From Simiduia agarivorans SA1 = DSM 21679 (lineage in GTDB: Bacteria > Pseudomonadota > Gammaproteobacteria > Pseudomonadales > Cellvibrionaceae): 64,000 nucleotides of DNA. A program made the position numbers and the translations under genes. Positions 16,605 to 26,245 of this stretch are shown piece after piece. The notes under the pieces are model-generated. The model did not search any database. It was not told the DNA's origin and saw nothing but the letters and a program-made list of their open reading frames with translations. Every line of letters starts with the position of its first letter. Positions within the stretch are counted from its first letter, which is position 1. Where the stretch lies: assembly GCF_000305785.2 (NCBI RefSeq), contig NC_018868.3:2886001-2950000 (forward strand). The letters run 5' to 3'.

Positions 16605-17836
16605 TCTTCTGGGCTTTGGCACTGCATTACCCGGTATATGTGTTCGGGGGCTTGTATGTGTTGGGTTCGGTGTTGGGTTGGTTGTTGCTGGCGGTATTTT
16701 TGCTGCGCGGTTTTCTTACCGACGGCGCCAGCAGCCGCGGCGCGTTACGTCGCATCTCGCCACTGGTGTGGTTCTGGGTGCTCGGTATGCTGGCCATGCT
16801 GGTCGCCCTGTGGGTTGCCCATATCGATCGCCAATTGGGTACCGGCATGGCGATCAAATCCACCATTGGTTGGGCCAAGGGTTGGGCGTTGCTGGCGTTG
16901 TTTCCGTTGTTGGGCGTTATTCTGCGCGTGCGCCCGGCGGTGTTGGTGCGGGGTGTCAGCATCGCCGCTGCCAGCGCACTGCCCTTTGCCGCCTTGGGTA
17001 TCCTCGCTTACGGCGCGGGGATGAGTGGCGATTTATACCATTCACCGTTAAAAGCGGTGGGTGGTCCCGGCGAGGTGTTTCACATCCGTCTGTTCGGTAT
17101 TAACCCGGAAACCGGTCGGCCCCGCTGGCAGTTCATCGGGCCCTGGGCGCCTGCCGCCGGTCTGATGGCGTGTTTTTATCTGGCCATCATCCTGCGTGAA
17201 CAAAACGCTTTCTGGCGCCGTGCCGGCATCGCGGGTGCTTTGTTCATGGTGTTGTTGAGCCAATCGCGTGCGGGGCTGGCAATCTTTGCCATTATCCCGG
17301 TGTTGTCCTGGGGTATCGGTCGCTTGCGCGAGCCCTGGGTGCTGCTGTTACTTGGCCTGGGATTACCGGCCCTGGTGCTGTTGGGCGAGCCCGTTTACCA
17401 GGCCGGTATGGATGCCTATACCCAAGTGAAGGAAAGCCGCCCGGGCTCCACCCGGGTGCGCGCGGCGCTGGCCCGCATTGCATTGCAACGCTGGGAATAT
17501 GAAGCGCCCATCTGGGGCCACGGTATCGTGGAGCGGGGCCCGAAAATTGTGGAATACATGCCCATTGGTACTCACCACAGCTGGTATGGCCTGCTGTTCG
17601 TCAAGGGCATCGTCGGCTTGTTGGCACTGGCACTGCCCATGGCGCTGACCTGCGTGTACTTGCTGTACCTGGCACAAAAATCGCGGCTGGCACAAACCGG
17701 TATGGTGCTGTGCATCATCATGGTGGCCTACAGCTTTTTTGAAAATCTCGAAATCCTTTCTTATCTCTACTGGCCTGCACTTTTCTGGTTGGGCGTATCG
17801 CTTCAACCCGGGCAGCCAAGCGCTAAAGGAGCGTGA
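16559..17836 (+). CDS. O-antigen ligase/polymerase-like membrane protein (Wzy)
   Basis: Multi-spanning membrane protein of 425 aa with about 10-11 hydrophobic segments and a long periplasmic loop near 290-340 (SRPGSTRVRAALARIALQRW ... GTHHSWYGLLFVKG). This is characteristic of the Wzy_C/O-antigen-ligase family that polymerises repeat units. The start at 16559 overlaps the preceding gene by 46 bp in another frame. No later convincing start exists, so the overlap is probably real and implies coupled translation. Confidence 0.82.
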   Translation: MAPFSLDRANLEEQLIFWALALHYPVYVFGGLYVLGSVLGWLLLAVFLLRGFLTDGASSRGALRRISPLVWFWVLGMLAMLVALWVAHIDRQLGTGMAIKSTIGWAKGWALLALFPLLGVILRVRPAVLVRGVSIAAASALPFAALGILAYGAGMSGDLYHSPLKAVGGPGEVFHIRLFGINPETGRPRWQFIGPWAPAAGLMACFYLAIILREQNAFWRRAGIAGALFMVLLSQSRAGLAIFAIIPVLSWGIGRLREPWVLLLLGLGLPALVLLGEPVYQAGMDAYTQVKESRPGSTRVRAALARIALQRWEYEAPIWGHGIVERGPKIVEYMPIGTHHSWYGLLFVKGIVGLLALALPMALTCVYLLYLAQKSRLAQTGMVLCIIMVAYSFFENLEILSYLYWPALFWLGVSLQPGQPSAKGA

Positions 17837-17838
17837 CA

Positions 17839-18939
17839 ATGCAAAGTCTTTACCTGAGTGGTTACTACGGCATGAAAAACAGCGGCGATGATGCACTCAT
17901 GCTGGCGGCAGCCATGGGCGCGCGTCAATTCCTGAATGTGCAGGACCTGGTGGTGGGCAGCTTTTCACCCGTCCTGTTACCGGAAATTGACTACCGGCCG
18001 GCGGCGTTGCGGGAACCACAGCGCATCCGAGGCGAAAACCGCATCCGCAATTATTTTCATGCAGTGGGTTGCGATGCCGTGCTGTTTGGCGGCGGTTCGG
18101 TGTTCCACACGGCCCAGGACATCAATGTGAAGCGCCACATGGCGCGTTTATCGGGTGTGGCGTTTGCGCTGGGCGTCGGTGTGGGACCGTTCAGGGATAC
18201 GGCGGCCGAGCGCGCCTGTCAGGCGTATCTGCGCGCGGGTCATCGGATCCGCGTGCGCGATCAGGTGAGTTATGAGATTGCCACCGCGTTGGCGCCGGAG
18301 GCCGACATAGGTTTGTCATTTGACCTGGCACCGCTGTTGTTGACTCACCCTGCGGCCAATCTGATCGAGCCGGCCAAGCGCCAGGGCATTTGTGTGTGTT
18401 TGTGCCCGCGCGAGCGGTTGCAGGGCAATGCCATGGCCGAGGCCAAGCGCATCCGCGCGCTCGCCACGGCGTTAAACCGGGTGGCCGCAGAAACCGGCGA
18501 AAAGGTGACTCTGCTCGATTTCAACGGTCACCCCGAGCTGGGAGACCACGCGGTTCACCGGGAACTGGCGGCGCTGTTGTCGCCCGGTGTACTGGCATCG
18601 CATATTGCCTACAACGGCGACCCGCTTCGCGTTTTGCAAAGCCTTTCGCATTTCAAGGTGATCATCGGCATGCGCTTGCACGCCGCCATTCTGGGATTCA
18701 TGGCCCAAACCCCGGTATTGGCGCTGAACTACCACAGTAAATCGGAAGGCTGGTGCGAGCAGATAGGGTTGGCACGCAACCTGCAATTCTCTTGTGGCAA
18801 GGCCTCTGAAGCACAACACAGTGCGGAGGATATTCAGGCCATGACCACAGCGCTGATTGACGGATTGTCACAAGGTTTTCAGCCACCGGTCATGAACAGA
18901 GATGAGGCATTGCAAAAATCTTTATTGAACTGGAGATAA
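17839..18939 (+). CDS. polysaccharide pyruvyltransferase family protein
   Basis: Protein of 366 aa of the CsaB/WcaK family, which adds a pyruvyl ketal from PEP to a sugar of the repeat unit and gives the polymer negative charge. It begins SLYLSGYYGMKNSGDDAL, a typical N-terminus of the family, and has FGGGSVFH near 80 and the late GMRLHAAILGFMAQTPVLAL motif with the conserved RLH. ATG 17839 has AAGGAG at good spacing; GTG 17833 overlaps the previous stop. It lies within the EPS operon. Confidence 0.88.
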   Translation: MQSLYLSGYYGMKNSGDDALMLAAAMGARQFLNVQDLVVGSFSPVLLPEIDYRPAALREPQRIRGENRIRNYFHAVGCDAVLFGGGSVFHTAQDINVKRHMARLSGVAFALGVGVGPFRDTAAERACQAYLRAGHRIRVRDQVSYEIATALAPEADIGLSFDLAPLLLTHPAANLIEPAKRQGICVCLCPRERLQGNAMAEAKRIRALATALNRVAAETGEKVTLLDFNGHPELGDHAVHRELAALLSPGVLASHIAYNGDPLRVLQSLSHFKVIIGMRLHAAILGFMAQTPVLALNYHSKSEGWCEQIGLARNLQFSCGKASEAQHSAEDIQAMTTALIDGLSQGFQPPVMNRDEALQKSLLNWR

Positions 18940-18943
18940 CACA

Positions 18944-19879
18944 ATGCGAACGCCTGTTGAATTTTCTGTCGTGATTCCTTTGTACAACAAACGCGACAAC
19001 ATTATTGAAACGCTTTCCTCTGTCGTGCAGCAAACTTACGCGCCACTGGAAGTGCTGGTGATTGATGATGGCTCTACCGATGGCAGTGCTGAAATCGTCA
19101 TGCACGCCATGGAGACCAACGCCGAGATGGCCTGTGTCCGTTTGGTGGGCAAAGCCAATGGCGGTGTATCGAGCGCCCGCAATCTGGGTATCCAATTGGC
19201 TTCAGGTAATATGGTCGCGTTCATGGACGCAGACGACAGCTGGGAAGCCCATTTTCTTGAAGAGGTTGCCATGTTGGCGCAGCGTTATCCGAACGCAGTG
19301 GCCTATGCCACCAACTACCAAAAGCGCCTTAACGCGAGCCATTACGTCGATCCGAAAATCCGTGGGCTCGAGTGCAAAACCAAGCCCCATTTGATGAACA
19401 ATTATTTTGAAATCTGTGCCCAGGGTGACCTGCCGTTTATGACCTCTTCCATTGCGGTACCCAAGGCGGTGTTGGCGGCGGTGGGTGGTTTTCCCGAAGG
19501 CGAGCCCATGGGTGAAGATCAGGATATGTGGTCGCGTCTGGCCATGCAGGGTCAGATTGCTTACAGCCCGCGGGTGTTGGCGTTCTATCATCTGGACGCA
19601 TTTGACCGCGCCTGCGTGCGCAATGTGCCCAAGCAGGAATGCCCGTTCAGCCTGCGTTTGATGGAGCAGGTCAATAACGGGCGCATTCCGTCAGAGCGAG
19701 CCGAGCGGGTGTTGCGTTATACCGCCACACACTTGCTGCACCTGGCGCGTGAAAATATCCGCGCCGGCGATTTCGACGTAGCGCAGCAATTTCTCAATAA
19801 TGAGCGCACCCGGTTGCTGCCGGCCAAACGCTGGCGGTGCCTGTTCGATCTTACCGTTGCCCGGCGCGCGGCCGCGTGA
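18944..19879 (+). CDS. family 2 glycosyltransferase
   Basis: GT-A inverting glycosyltransferase of 311 aa, last gene of the EPS operon and 4 bp after the pyruvyltransferase. It has FSVVIPLYNKRDNI at the start, VIDDGSTDGS near 40 and the metal-binding DADDSW near 92, then a helical C-terminal part. Acceptor and sugar are unknown. It is distinct from the GT2 at 6368-7390 but shares the same N-terminal fold. Confidence 0.88.
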   Translation: MRTPVEFSVVIPLYNKRDNIIETLSSVVQQTYAPLEVLVIDDGSTDGSAEIVMHAMETNAEMACVRLVGKANGGVSSARNLGIQLASGNMVAFMDADDSWEAHFLEEVAMLAQRYPNAVAYATNYQKRLNASHYVDPKIRGLECKTKPHLMNNYFEICAQGDLPFMTSSIAVPKAVLAAVGGFPEGEPMGEDQDMWSRLAMQGQIAYSPRVLAFYHLDAFDRACVRNVPKQECPFSLRLMEQVNNGRIPSERAERVLRYTATHLLHLARENIRAGDFDVAQQFLNNERTRLLPAKRWRCLFDLTVARRAAA

Positions 19880-19888
19880 TTGCAAAGG

Positions 19889-20599
19889 CTAAAACGAAAA
19901 ATCCTTGTGCTCCTGGTACAGGGATTTTTTAATGGGTAACGGAATAAGTTTGTCATCCACAAGCACCGGCAGCGTTTCGCCTGCCGACAATTGTGGCCCG
20001 GCGGGCAATGCAATGGTCAGGTCACACGGCGCCTTGGCGCAGGGCAACAGCGCATCGGTTTGCAGTATCCAGTCCTGGTCCGGTTTCGGGCCGATCCGGT
20101 ACACCAGAAAGTCGCCGTGTTTACCCGGTAGCTGCCAGAAACGCGCGCGCGGGTCGCGCTCGCCGTCAGCCTGCAGGTGCCGATAGATCAATGGCTGATC
20201 CAATAGCAGCGTGACATCGGAAAATTGCTGCTCACCGCCGCGTTCAAAATGGCCGGCGTAGATGTCCACCACAATGGCAAAGGGAAAACGACCGGCAGGA
20301 TTCAGGTCGGCCAATGCAAAGGGCTTGGGTGCGAGTGTGATCAACCCATCGAATTGTTCGCGCCATTGTCTGAACGCTTGCGCCTCGGCGGGCACGTCAA
20401 ATCGCACCGGCATGACAATCTGCCGGTCGTGCGGGTGGTGATAAAGACCCAGGTGAGACGCGTACAAAGGTTCGTCGCCAAACAGCACCATGCCGTGCAC
20501 CGCGGTGGTGTTGTGGTCTGTGTGTGCGGGTGTTTCCGCCCGGGCGATCAGGGCCACCAGCAGCAGGCTGCACATCAGTAAACGGAACAATCTTTTCAC
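19889..20599 (-). CDS. exported protein of unknown function (CsiV-like possibility)
   Basis: Protein of 236 aa with a clear signal peptide (MKRLFRLLMCSLLLVALIARA) and a periplasmic remainder rich in His, Pro and Gly, including HTDHNTTAVHGMVLFG and YHHPHDRQIV. No TM beyond the signal and no recognised catalytic motif. It is convergent with the EPS operon (9 bp apart) and divergent from the DUF3080 gene. It is not clearly part of either unit. Confidence 0.65.
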   Translation of the reverse strand: MKRLFRLLMCSLLLVALIARAETPAHTDHNTTAVHGMVLFGDEPLYASHLGLYHHPHDRQIVMPVRFDVPAEAQAFRQWREQFDGLITLAPKPFALADLNPAGRFPFAIVVDIYAGHFERGGEQQFSDVTLLLDQPLIYRHLQADGERDPRARFWQLPGKHGDFLVYRIGPKPDQDWILQTDALLPCAKAPCDLTIALPAGPQLSAGETLPVLVDDKLIPLPIKKSLYQEHKDFSF

Positions 20600-20648
20600 C
20601 TATTCATTGCGTAAGTCGGTATTGTTACGTATTTCCCGGATAAACGCA

Positions 20649-21674
20649 GTGGCGAACACCGCAAACGCAATATTGAAGATCACATGGGTGGCGCTTTGCC
20701 TGACCAGTGCAGCCTGTTCGCGCGATCCGTTGAAAAATGACCTGGACGATTACCATTACCGCCTGGGTAACACGCTCAACCAGAGCCTGACTGCGCCGGC
20801 ACCGCCGCCGCTTTTGCCCTTGCCGGGCCGGCGCGACGTGCGGATACCGGCGCCCGAACAGCACATCGACCTGATTGATTTCCTGAAGCTTTCCCAGTGT
20901 GACCTGCAGCGTCTGGTGGGCCAGCGCAACGGTGCGCTCGGCCGGGTGATGACTGACAGCCAGCAATGGCTCTACGACCGCGCATTCGTGCGCCTGGGCT
21001 TGCAGTGTCTGCCTGCCATCGACGACCCGGAACTCAAGGCGGCGGTGGCGGCGGCCATTGAGGCCAAGCGTGCGTTCCGCCCTGCCCTTACCCACAACCT
21101 GTTGTGGGCGGGGCCGGAGTTACGGGCGTTCTTGTCCTATGGTGGGCAAGGCGTGGCGACGGATGTGGCCAGTGCGCGCTTGCAGGCGTCGGCACTGGAC
21201 CAGTTGTATCAACTGCTGAGTCAACCGGCGCCGGATGGCGCCGCGCTGGAAACCACGCTCGCGCAATTGCTGGCGCCCAATGGCGGCGGCCAGTTGCTGG
21301 TGCAGTTGCAGTTGGCAGAGGCTTATCTGATCCCGGCGACCCGGGCTCTGGTGGAGGCACCGTCACTGTGTCCGCAGGGCAAACTCACCCGTCGCGGCGA
21401 GGTGCTCGGCAATGTATTCCGGGTCATCTATATCGAGCGTATTCAACCGCATCTGAGCGGCTTGGATCAGCAGTTGCGCCAGCTCCAGCCGGCGCTCGCA
21501 CAACATCGCGCATGGGTGTCATCGCCCGCGCTGGCACGCTATTGGTCTGCGCATTGGTCGCTGGCAGGCCCCGCCGACACCAGCACCGCGGCGCGCTTCC
21601 GTCAGGCGGTAGCGGCCCATACCCGGGCCTGGCAATTGCGACTGGGCGAGTGTGGCTTGCGACCGGGCGCATGA
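20649..21674 (+). CDS. DUF3080-family lipoprotein
   Basis: Predicted lipoprotein of 341 aa. From GTG 20649 the N-terminus reads MANTANAILKITWVALCLTSAAC, a good lipoprotein signal ending at a lipobox Cys. The body is rich in Leu and Ala, and the DLIDFLKLSQCDLQRLVGQRN and LLWAGPELRAFLSYG stretches match what I recall of DUF3080. Function unknown. TTG codons upstream (about 20607) are alternative starts. It ends 61 bp before the S10 peptidase gene and could be cotranscribed with it. Confidence 0.72.
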   Translation: MANTANAILKITWVALCLTSAACSRDPLKNDLDDYHYRLGNTLNQSLTAPAPPPLLPLPGRRDVRIPAPEQHIDLIDFLKLSQCDLQRLVGQRNGALGRVMTDSQQWLYDRAFVRLGLQCLPAIDDPELKAAVAAAIEAKRAFRPALTHNLLWAGPELRAFLSYGGQGVATDVASARLQASALDQLYQLLSQPAPDGAALETTLAQLLAPNGGGQLLVQLQLAEAYLIPATRALVEAPSLCPQGKLTRRGEVLGNVFRVIYIERIQPHLSGLDQQLRQLQPALAQHRAWVSSPALARYWSAHWSLAGPADTSTAARFRQAVAAHTRAWQLRLGECGLRPGA

Positions 21675-21735
21675 ATCATTGGTCGCTTTGTTCGTCTACC
21701 CTTGGATGCATGAAAAACTCTATAAGGTGATCCCT

Positions 21736-23214
21736 ATGCGCTTGCTGGCCTGTGTGCTACTGCTGGTGCCTTTGTTTGCGTGGGCAGACGAGGCAGAAAA
21801 ATCCAACGACCCCTTCCCCGAAGAAATTATCAAGGTCACCAGCCATAAGGTGACCATCAACGGCAAGAAAGTGGAGTACCAGGCCACCGCCGGCATTTCG
21901 TTCGTGTTCAATGACGAGCACGAAAAAATCGGCAACATTTTCTACACCGCCTACACCAAAAAAGGTGAAAAGCCAGGCTCGCGCCCGATTACCTTTGCTT
22001 ATAACGGCGGCCCGGGTTCCGCGTCTGTGTGGTTGCACATGGGCACACTCGGCCCCAAGCGCGTCATGTTCGACAAAGAAGGCTTCCCCCTGCCGCCGCC
22101 CTATAAGGTGGTGGATAACGAATACTCCATTCTGGATAAAACCGATCTGGTATTTATCGACCCGGTGGGCACCGGTTATTCGCGCGCCGGTGGCAAAGGC
22201 ACCAATGAAAATTTCCACGGCGTGTGGGAAGACGTGGCCACGGTGTCGGAATTCATCCGCCTGTACATGACCCGCAACAACCGCTGGAGCTCGCCCAAAT
22301 ACCTGATCGGCGAAAGCTACGGCACCCTGCGCTCTGCCGGTATTGCCCACCACATGAGCGAAAAAATGGGCGTGTATTTCAATGGCGTGATGCTGATTTC
22401 AAGCGTGCTGAACTACGCCATCGAAAATGACCCCAATGATCCCACCCAGATCATGTCGCCCATCAGTATCTTCCCGGCCTATACCGCCACTGCCTGGTAC
22501 CACAACAAGCTGAGCCCCGAGCTGCAGAAAGATCTGGACGCTACACTCGCACAATCGCGCGAATTTGCCCTGGGTGAATTGGGCAGTGCGCTATTGCAGG
22601 GTGACTGGGCAAGCCAGGCACAAAAAGACGCGGCGATCAAAAAGTTTGCCGCGCTGACCGGCCTGTCGGAAGCCTTTGTACGCGAGCAGCAGCTGCGCGT
22701 GAGCCTGAAAGAATTCGTACACGAACTGCGGCGCGATGAAGGCCTCACCGTGGGCCGGCTCGACAGCCGTTTCGTCACAGAGCAATTAGACGCCATGAAC
22801 GAACCCGGCTATCGCGACCCCAGCTACATGGCGATTCACGGCCCTTACACGGGCGCGATCATGAGTTATCTGAAGTCCGATCTGCAGTTCGACAGCGACC
22901 TGCGTTACCACATTCTCGGTGGTGGCGTGAAAAGCTGGAACTACAAGGAATTTGCCGACGACATGTTCGACATGAGCCACAAGCTCAAGGCCGCCATGTT
23001 GCGCAACCCGGACATGAAAGTGTTTGTGGCTAACGGCTATTACGATCTTGCCACGCCTTTCTTTGCCACCGAGTTCAATTTTGCCCACATGGGCCTGCCG
23101 GATGCGCTGAAGAAAAATGTGACCATGACTTACTATGAATCCGGCCACATGATGTACATCCGTCACCACGATCTGGTGAAACTGAAGCAGGACCTGGACG
23201 CGTTTATTCAGTAA
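21736..23214 (+). CDS. exported serine carboxypeptidase (peptidase family S10)
   Basis: Secreted or periplasmic alpha/beta-hydrolase peptidase of 492 aa with a signal peptide ending AWA-DE near residue 17. Visible are the oxyanion-hole region YNGGPGSASVW at 89-99, the nucleophile S194 in GESYGTLRS, a late Asp in GYYDLATPF and the catalytic His in YESGHMMY. Bacterial S10 proteins of this length are common in Gammaproteobacteria and may degrade peptides from the C-terminus. ATG 21736 follows AAGGTGA and gives the signal peptide; upstream in-frame starts do not. Confidence 0.9.
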   Translation: MRLLACVLLLVPLFAWADEAEKSNDPFPEEIIKVTSHKVTINGKKVEYQATAGISFVFNDEHEKIGNIFYTAYTKKGEKPGSRPITFAYNGGPGSASVWLHMGTLGPKRVMFDKEGFPLPPPYKVVDNEYSILDKTDLVFIDPVGTGYSRAGGKGTNENFHGVWEDVATVSEFIRLYMTRNNRWSSPKYLIGESYGTLRSAGIAHHMSEKMGVYFNGVMLISSVLNYAIENDPNDPTQIMSPISIFPAYTATAWYHNKLSPELQKDLDATLAQSREFALGELGSALLQGDWASQAQKDAAIKKFAALTGLSEAFVREQQLRVSLKEFVHELRRDEGLTVGRLDSRFVTEQLDAMNEPGYRDPSYMAIHGPYTGAIMSYLKSDLQFDSDLRYHILGGGVKSWNYKEFADDMFDMSHKLKAAMLRNPDMKVFVANGYYDLATPFFATEFNFAHMGLPDALKKNVTMTYYESGHMMYIRHHDLVKLKQDLDAFIQ

Positions 23215-23647
23215 CGCCGGCGGGCCTGAAAATATACGCCGGGCGCGCCACCCGTGCCGGCCACAGGGCGTTGACCCGGCGTAGCTCCGCCTCACTCAGG
23301 GGTTGATAACCCCGTCCATAGGGCCACCCGTAACCCCAGCGGAAGCGGGTGGGCCAGAAGGGCGAGCCGCCCACTCTGACCCCCAGAAACATGATATTGC
23401 CCACCAGTGCCTGGTTTTTTGCCAGCACGCACTGCTCCAACTGGCGATCGGCCCACACCCGGCTGTGCCAGTCACCGCCGGCCCAGTAGGCCGCATCGTG
23501 GGCCACGCAGCAGTCGCGCCAGAGGCTTGGCTGGTCGTGGGTACCATCGGGAAACTGGCTGCAGCCATCGGTGCGGAAGGGCGCCAGTTCGGCCATCGCC
23601 GGCAGGGCGACCAGCAGTGTGACCAGCGTCCAGGTGTTCTTGTACAT
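23204..23647 (-). CDS. exported phospholipase A2-like protein
   Basis: Protein of 147 aa with a signal peptide (MYKNTWTLVTLLVALPAMA) and a compact Cys-rich motif: DGCSQFPDG, then WRDCCVAHDAAYWAGG. CCxxHD is the catalytic signature of secreted phospholipase A2, where His and Asp are the catalytic residues and the first segment resembles the Ca-binding loop. Bacterial proteins of this type are poorly characterised, so lipid hydrolysis is an inference. Its 3' end overlaps the S10 peptidase gene by 11 bp on the opposite strand. Confidence 0.65.
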   Translation of the reverse strand: MYKNTWTLVTLLVALPAMAELAPFRTDGCSQFPDGTHDQPSLWRDCCVAHDAAYWAGGDWHSRVWADRQLEQCVLAKNQALVGNIMFLGVRVGGSPFWPTRFRWGYGWPYGRGYQPLSEAELRRVNALWPARVARPAYIFRPAGVTE

Positions 23648-23807
23648 TCGGGTCACCGGCGTAGAATCGGGCGCAAAATCATAACAATAAACCGGCGGCT
23701 ATCCGGCATTTTTACCAGCCGTTTTTGCGCTCAGCATTGGCTAAGCTTAGACGAACAGCGCCTGTCGCTTCGCATGCCGGGCCGCCACTGACTTTGGAAA
23801 CCAACCC

Positions 23808-25208
23808 ATGACAGAGCTTTCTCCCCTGTGCCACTACGATGTTGTTGTTGTGGGGGCTGGCTTTTCTGGTCTCCAGGCCAGTCGCCTGCTGGCGCGAAAA
23901 TACTCGGTATTGTGCCTGGAGGCGGCCGCGCAGGTGGGTGGCCGGGTGCGCAATCACACCTTTGCCAACGGCGATACGGTGGACATCGGCGGGCAATGGC
24001 TCGGCCCGGGTCAGGATCGCATGTACCGGTTGGCATCCGACCTCAGGTGCGAGATCTTTCCGCTTTACAACCGGGGCGACAACCTGTTTTACGACGGCAC
24101 CCGGCTGCACCGATACCACGGCACTATTCCCAAGCTCAAACCCCATGTGCTGCTCGATCTGGGGCGCATGATCCGCCGGTTTGAACGCATGGCCCACCAG
24201 GTGGACCCGGCCAAGCCCTGGGCTCACCCCAGGGCGGCGGAATGGGATGCCATGACCCTGCACAGCTGGATCAACCGCACCGGCTGGTCGGCGCAGGCGC
24301 GCGAGGTGTTCCGCATCGGCATTGGCGCTGTGTTTGCCGCCGAGCCTCACGAAATCAGCCTGTTGCATGCCCTGTTTTACGCGGCCAGCGGCGAGAGTCT
24401 GGAGCATCTGCTGGCCGTGGCCGGCGGTGCCCAGCAAGACCGCATACACGGTGGGACCTGGGCCATGTGCAAGGCAATGGCCGATGAACTGGGCGACGCC
24501 TGCCAGCTCAACGCCGTGGTGGAGTCCATCAGCTACAAGGCCGACGGTGTCAGCTTGTGTTACCGCCAGGCCGGCGCGCCGGTGTGCGTGTCGGCGCGTT
24601 GCGTGATTCTGGCCATGCCGCCCAACCAGATCAACCGGCTTCAATTCGACCCGCCCCTGCCCGCCTGGCGCGATCAGCTGTTCCAGCGCATGCCCGGCGC
24701 CAGCTGCATCAAATGCGTCGCCCGTTACGAGCAGGCGTTCTGGCGCGACCAGCGACTGTCCGGCCAGGTGGCCAGCACCCAGGGGCCGGTGCGGGTGGTG
24801 TTCGACAATGGCGAAAAAGGTAAGTCTGCCGGCCTGTTGATGGGCTTTGTGGAAGGCGATACGGCGCGCGCGTGGAGCGATAAGCCCGACGACTGGATCC
24901 AACAACAGGTGCTGGAAACCTTTGCCCGTTTCTTTGGTGAAAAAGCCCTGCATCCCACAGAGTTTGTGCTGAAAAACTGGGCCAGTGAGCCTTTTATCCG
25001 CGGATGCTATGCGGCGCTGATGGGCCCGGGCACCTGGACCAGCGCCGGCAAGCGACTGCGCAGCCCGGAAGGCCCCATCCATTTTGCCGGCACTGAAATG
25101 GCCACGGAATGGTTTGGCTATATGGAAGGTGCTCTGCAGGCGGGTGAGCGGGTGGCCAGTGAAGTGCATGCGCGGCTCAGCCGGCACCTGGAGCAGGCCA
25201 TCAAGTAA
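23808..25208 (+). CDS. flavin monoamine oxidase family protein
   Basis: FAD-dependent amine oxidase of 466 aa. The N-terminal dinucleotide-binding fold is VVVVGAGFSGLQASRLLA with a following acidic residue (CLEAAAQVGGRV), then the family-specific DIGGQWLGPGQDRM. Near the C-terminus is HFAGTEMATEWFGYMEGALQAG, the FAD-binding end typical of MAO-like enzymes. The substrate amine is unknown. Its stop codon overlaps the ATG of the C69 peptidase gene, so the two are cotranslated. Confidence 0.88.
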   Translation: MTELSPLCHYDVVVVGAGFSGLQASRLLARKYSVLCLEAAAQVGGRVRNHTFANGDTVDIGGQWLGPGQDRMYRLASDLRCEIFPLYNRGDNLFYDGTRLHRYHGTIPKLKPHVLLDLGRMIRRFERMAHQVDPAKPWAHPRAAEWDAMTLHSWINRTGWSAQAREVFRIGIGAVFAAEPHEISLLHALFYAASGESLEHLLAVAGGAQQDRIHGGTWAMCKAMADELGDACQLNAVVESISYKADGVSLCYRQAGAPVCVSARCVILAMPPNQINRLQFDPPLPAWRDQLFQRMPGASCIKCVARYEQAFWRDQRLSGQVASTQGPVRVVFDNGEKGKSAGLLMGFVEGDTARAWSDKPDDWIQQQVLETFARFFGEKALHPTEFVLKNWASEPFIRGCYAALMGPGTWTSAGKRLRSPEGPIHFAGTEMATEWFGYMEGALQAGERVASEVHARLSRHLEQAIK

Positions 25209-26236
25209 TGTGCGATACCTTTGCCTTTGCGCACGGCGGCGGCGTTTGGTTTGGCAAAAATTCCGACCGCGAACCGGATGAGCCGCAACGGGTTGAATAT
25301 GTGGCGCCGGTTACTGGTGACCCCTCAGCCAGCTTGCCGGTCACCTACATCACCATCGACCAGCAGCCCGACCGCTTCGGTTACCTGATGGGCCGGCCCG
25401 ATTGGCTCTGGGGCGCGGAAATGGGGGTAAACGATCAGGGCCTGGCCGTGGGTAATGAAGCGGTGTTTACCGCGGGCGCGGGCCAGGCGGAACCGGCACT
25501 GCTGGGCATGGACCTGGTGCGTTTGGCGTTGGAGCGGGCAGCCACGGCGCGCGACGGCGTGACGGTGATTACCGGATTGCTTGCGCGTTATGGCCAGGGC
25601 GGCGCGGCCGGCTATCGCAACAAGCGCTTCCGCTACGACAACAGTTTTCTGCTCGCCGACGCGCGCGAGATCTGGCAAGTGGAAACCGCGGGTAAGGCCT
25701 GGGTTGCCCGGCCTTATTCCCTGGCGGCCATCAGCAACAGCTTTTCCTTGCAACCGCCTTTCAGCCTGCATTCACCGGATCAGCCGCCGCAACAGCCGTT
25801 CCGCTATCGCAATAAGCGCCTGATGACCTGGTTGGCCGGTGCAGAACCGCGCCGGCAATGTGCGCTCAGGCTCGCCGGCCGGTTACAAAAGCAGGCGGCC
25901 GTGGAAGCAGCCGAGGTGATGGCTATTTTACGCACCCACGCAAGGGCTGATCGCCCGACCGGCAATCGGGATTTGTGCATGCATGCCGGCGGGCCGCACC
26001 GTCCGAGTGAAACCACCAACGCCATGGTGGCCTGGTTGGGACCTGCCGGACCCAAGGTGTGGTTTACCGGATGCCCTCAACCGTGCTGCAGTGAATTTCA
26101 GCCTGTGGCATTTGACGCCATACAGGTGGCGCAGACTTTTGGTGAGGGCTTTTGGGAGCAACAGCGTGGTTTGCTGGATGGCCTTACATCATCGGAACGG
26201 CGCGAGCGGCGGGCATGGGCTGGCCGCCCGCGCTGA
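25208..26236 (+). CDS. C69-family dipeptidase/secernin-like hydrolase
   Basis: Ntn-hydrolase of 342 aa with Cys at residue 2 (MCDTF...), the nucleophile of family C69 after removal of Met, followed by WFGKNSDREPDEPQ, the conserved segment of secernin/PepD-like proteins. There is no signal peptide, so it is probably cytosolic. ATG overlaps the TAA of the amine-oxidase gene by one base (TAATG), which points to a joint pathway handling an amino compound or peptide. The actual substrate is not evident. Confidence 0.8.
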   Translation: MCDTFAFAHGGGVWFGKNSDREPDEPQRVEYVAPVTGDPSASLPVTYITIDQQPDRFGYLMGRPDWLWGAEMGVNDQGLAVGNEAVFTAGAGQAEPALLGMDLVRLALERAATARDGVTVITGLLARYGQGGAAGYRNKRFRYDNSFLLADAREIWQVETAGKAWVARPYSLAAISNSFSLQPPFSLHSPDQPPQQPFRYRNKRLMTWLAGAEPRRQCALRLAGRLQKQAAVEAAEVMAILRTHARADRPTGNRDLCMHAGGPHRPSETTNAMVAWLGPAGPKVWFTGCPQPCCSEFQPVAFDAIQVAQTFGEGFWEQQRGLLDGLTSSERRERRAWAGRPR

Positions 26237-26245
26237 CCACCGTGC

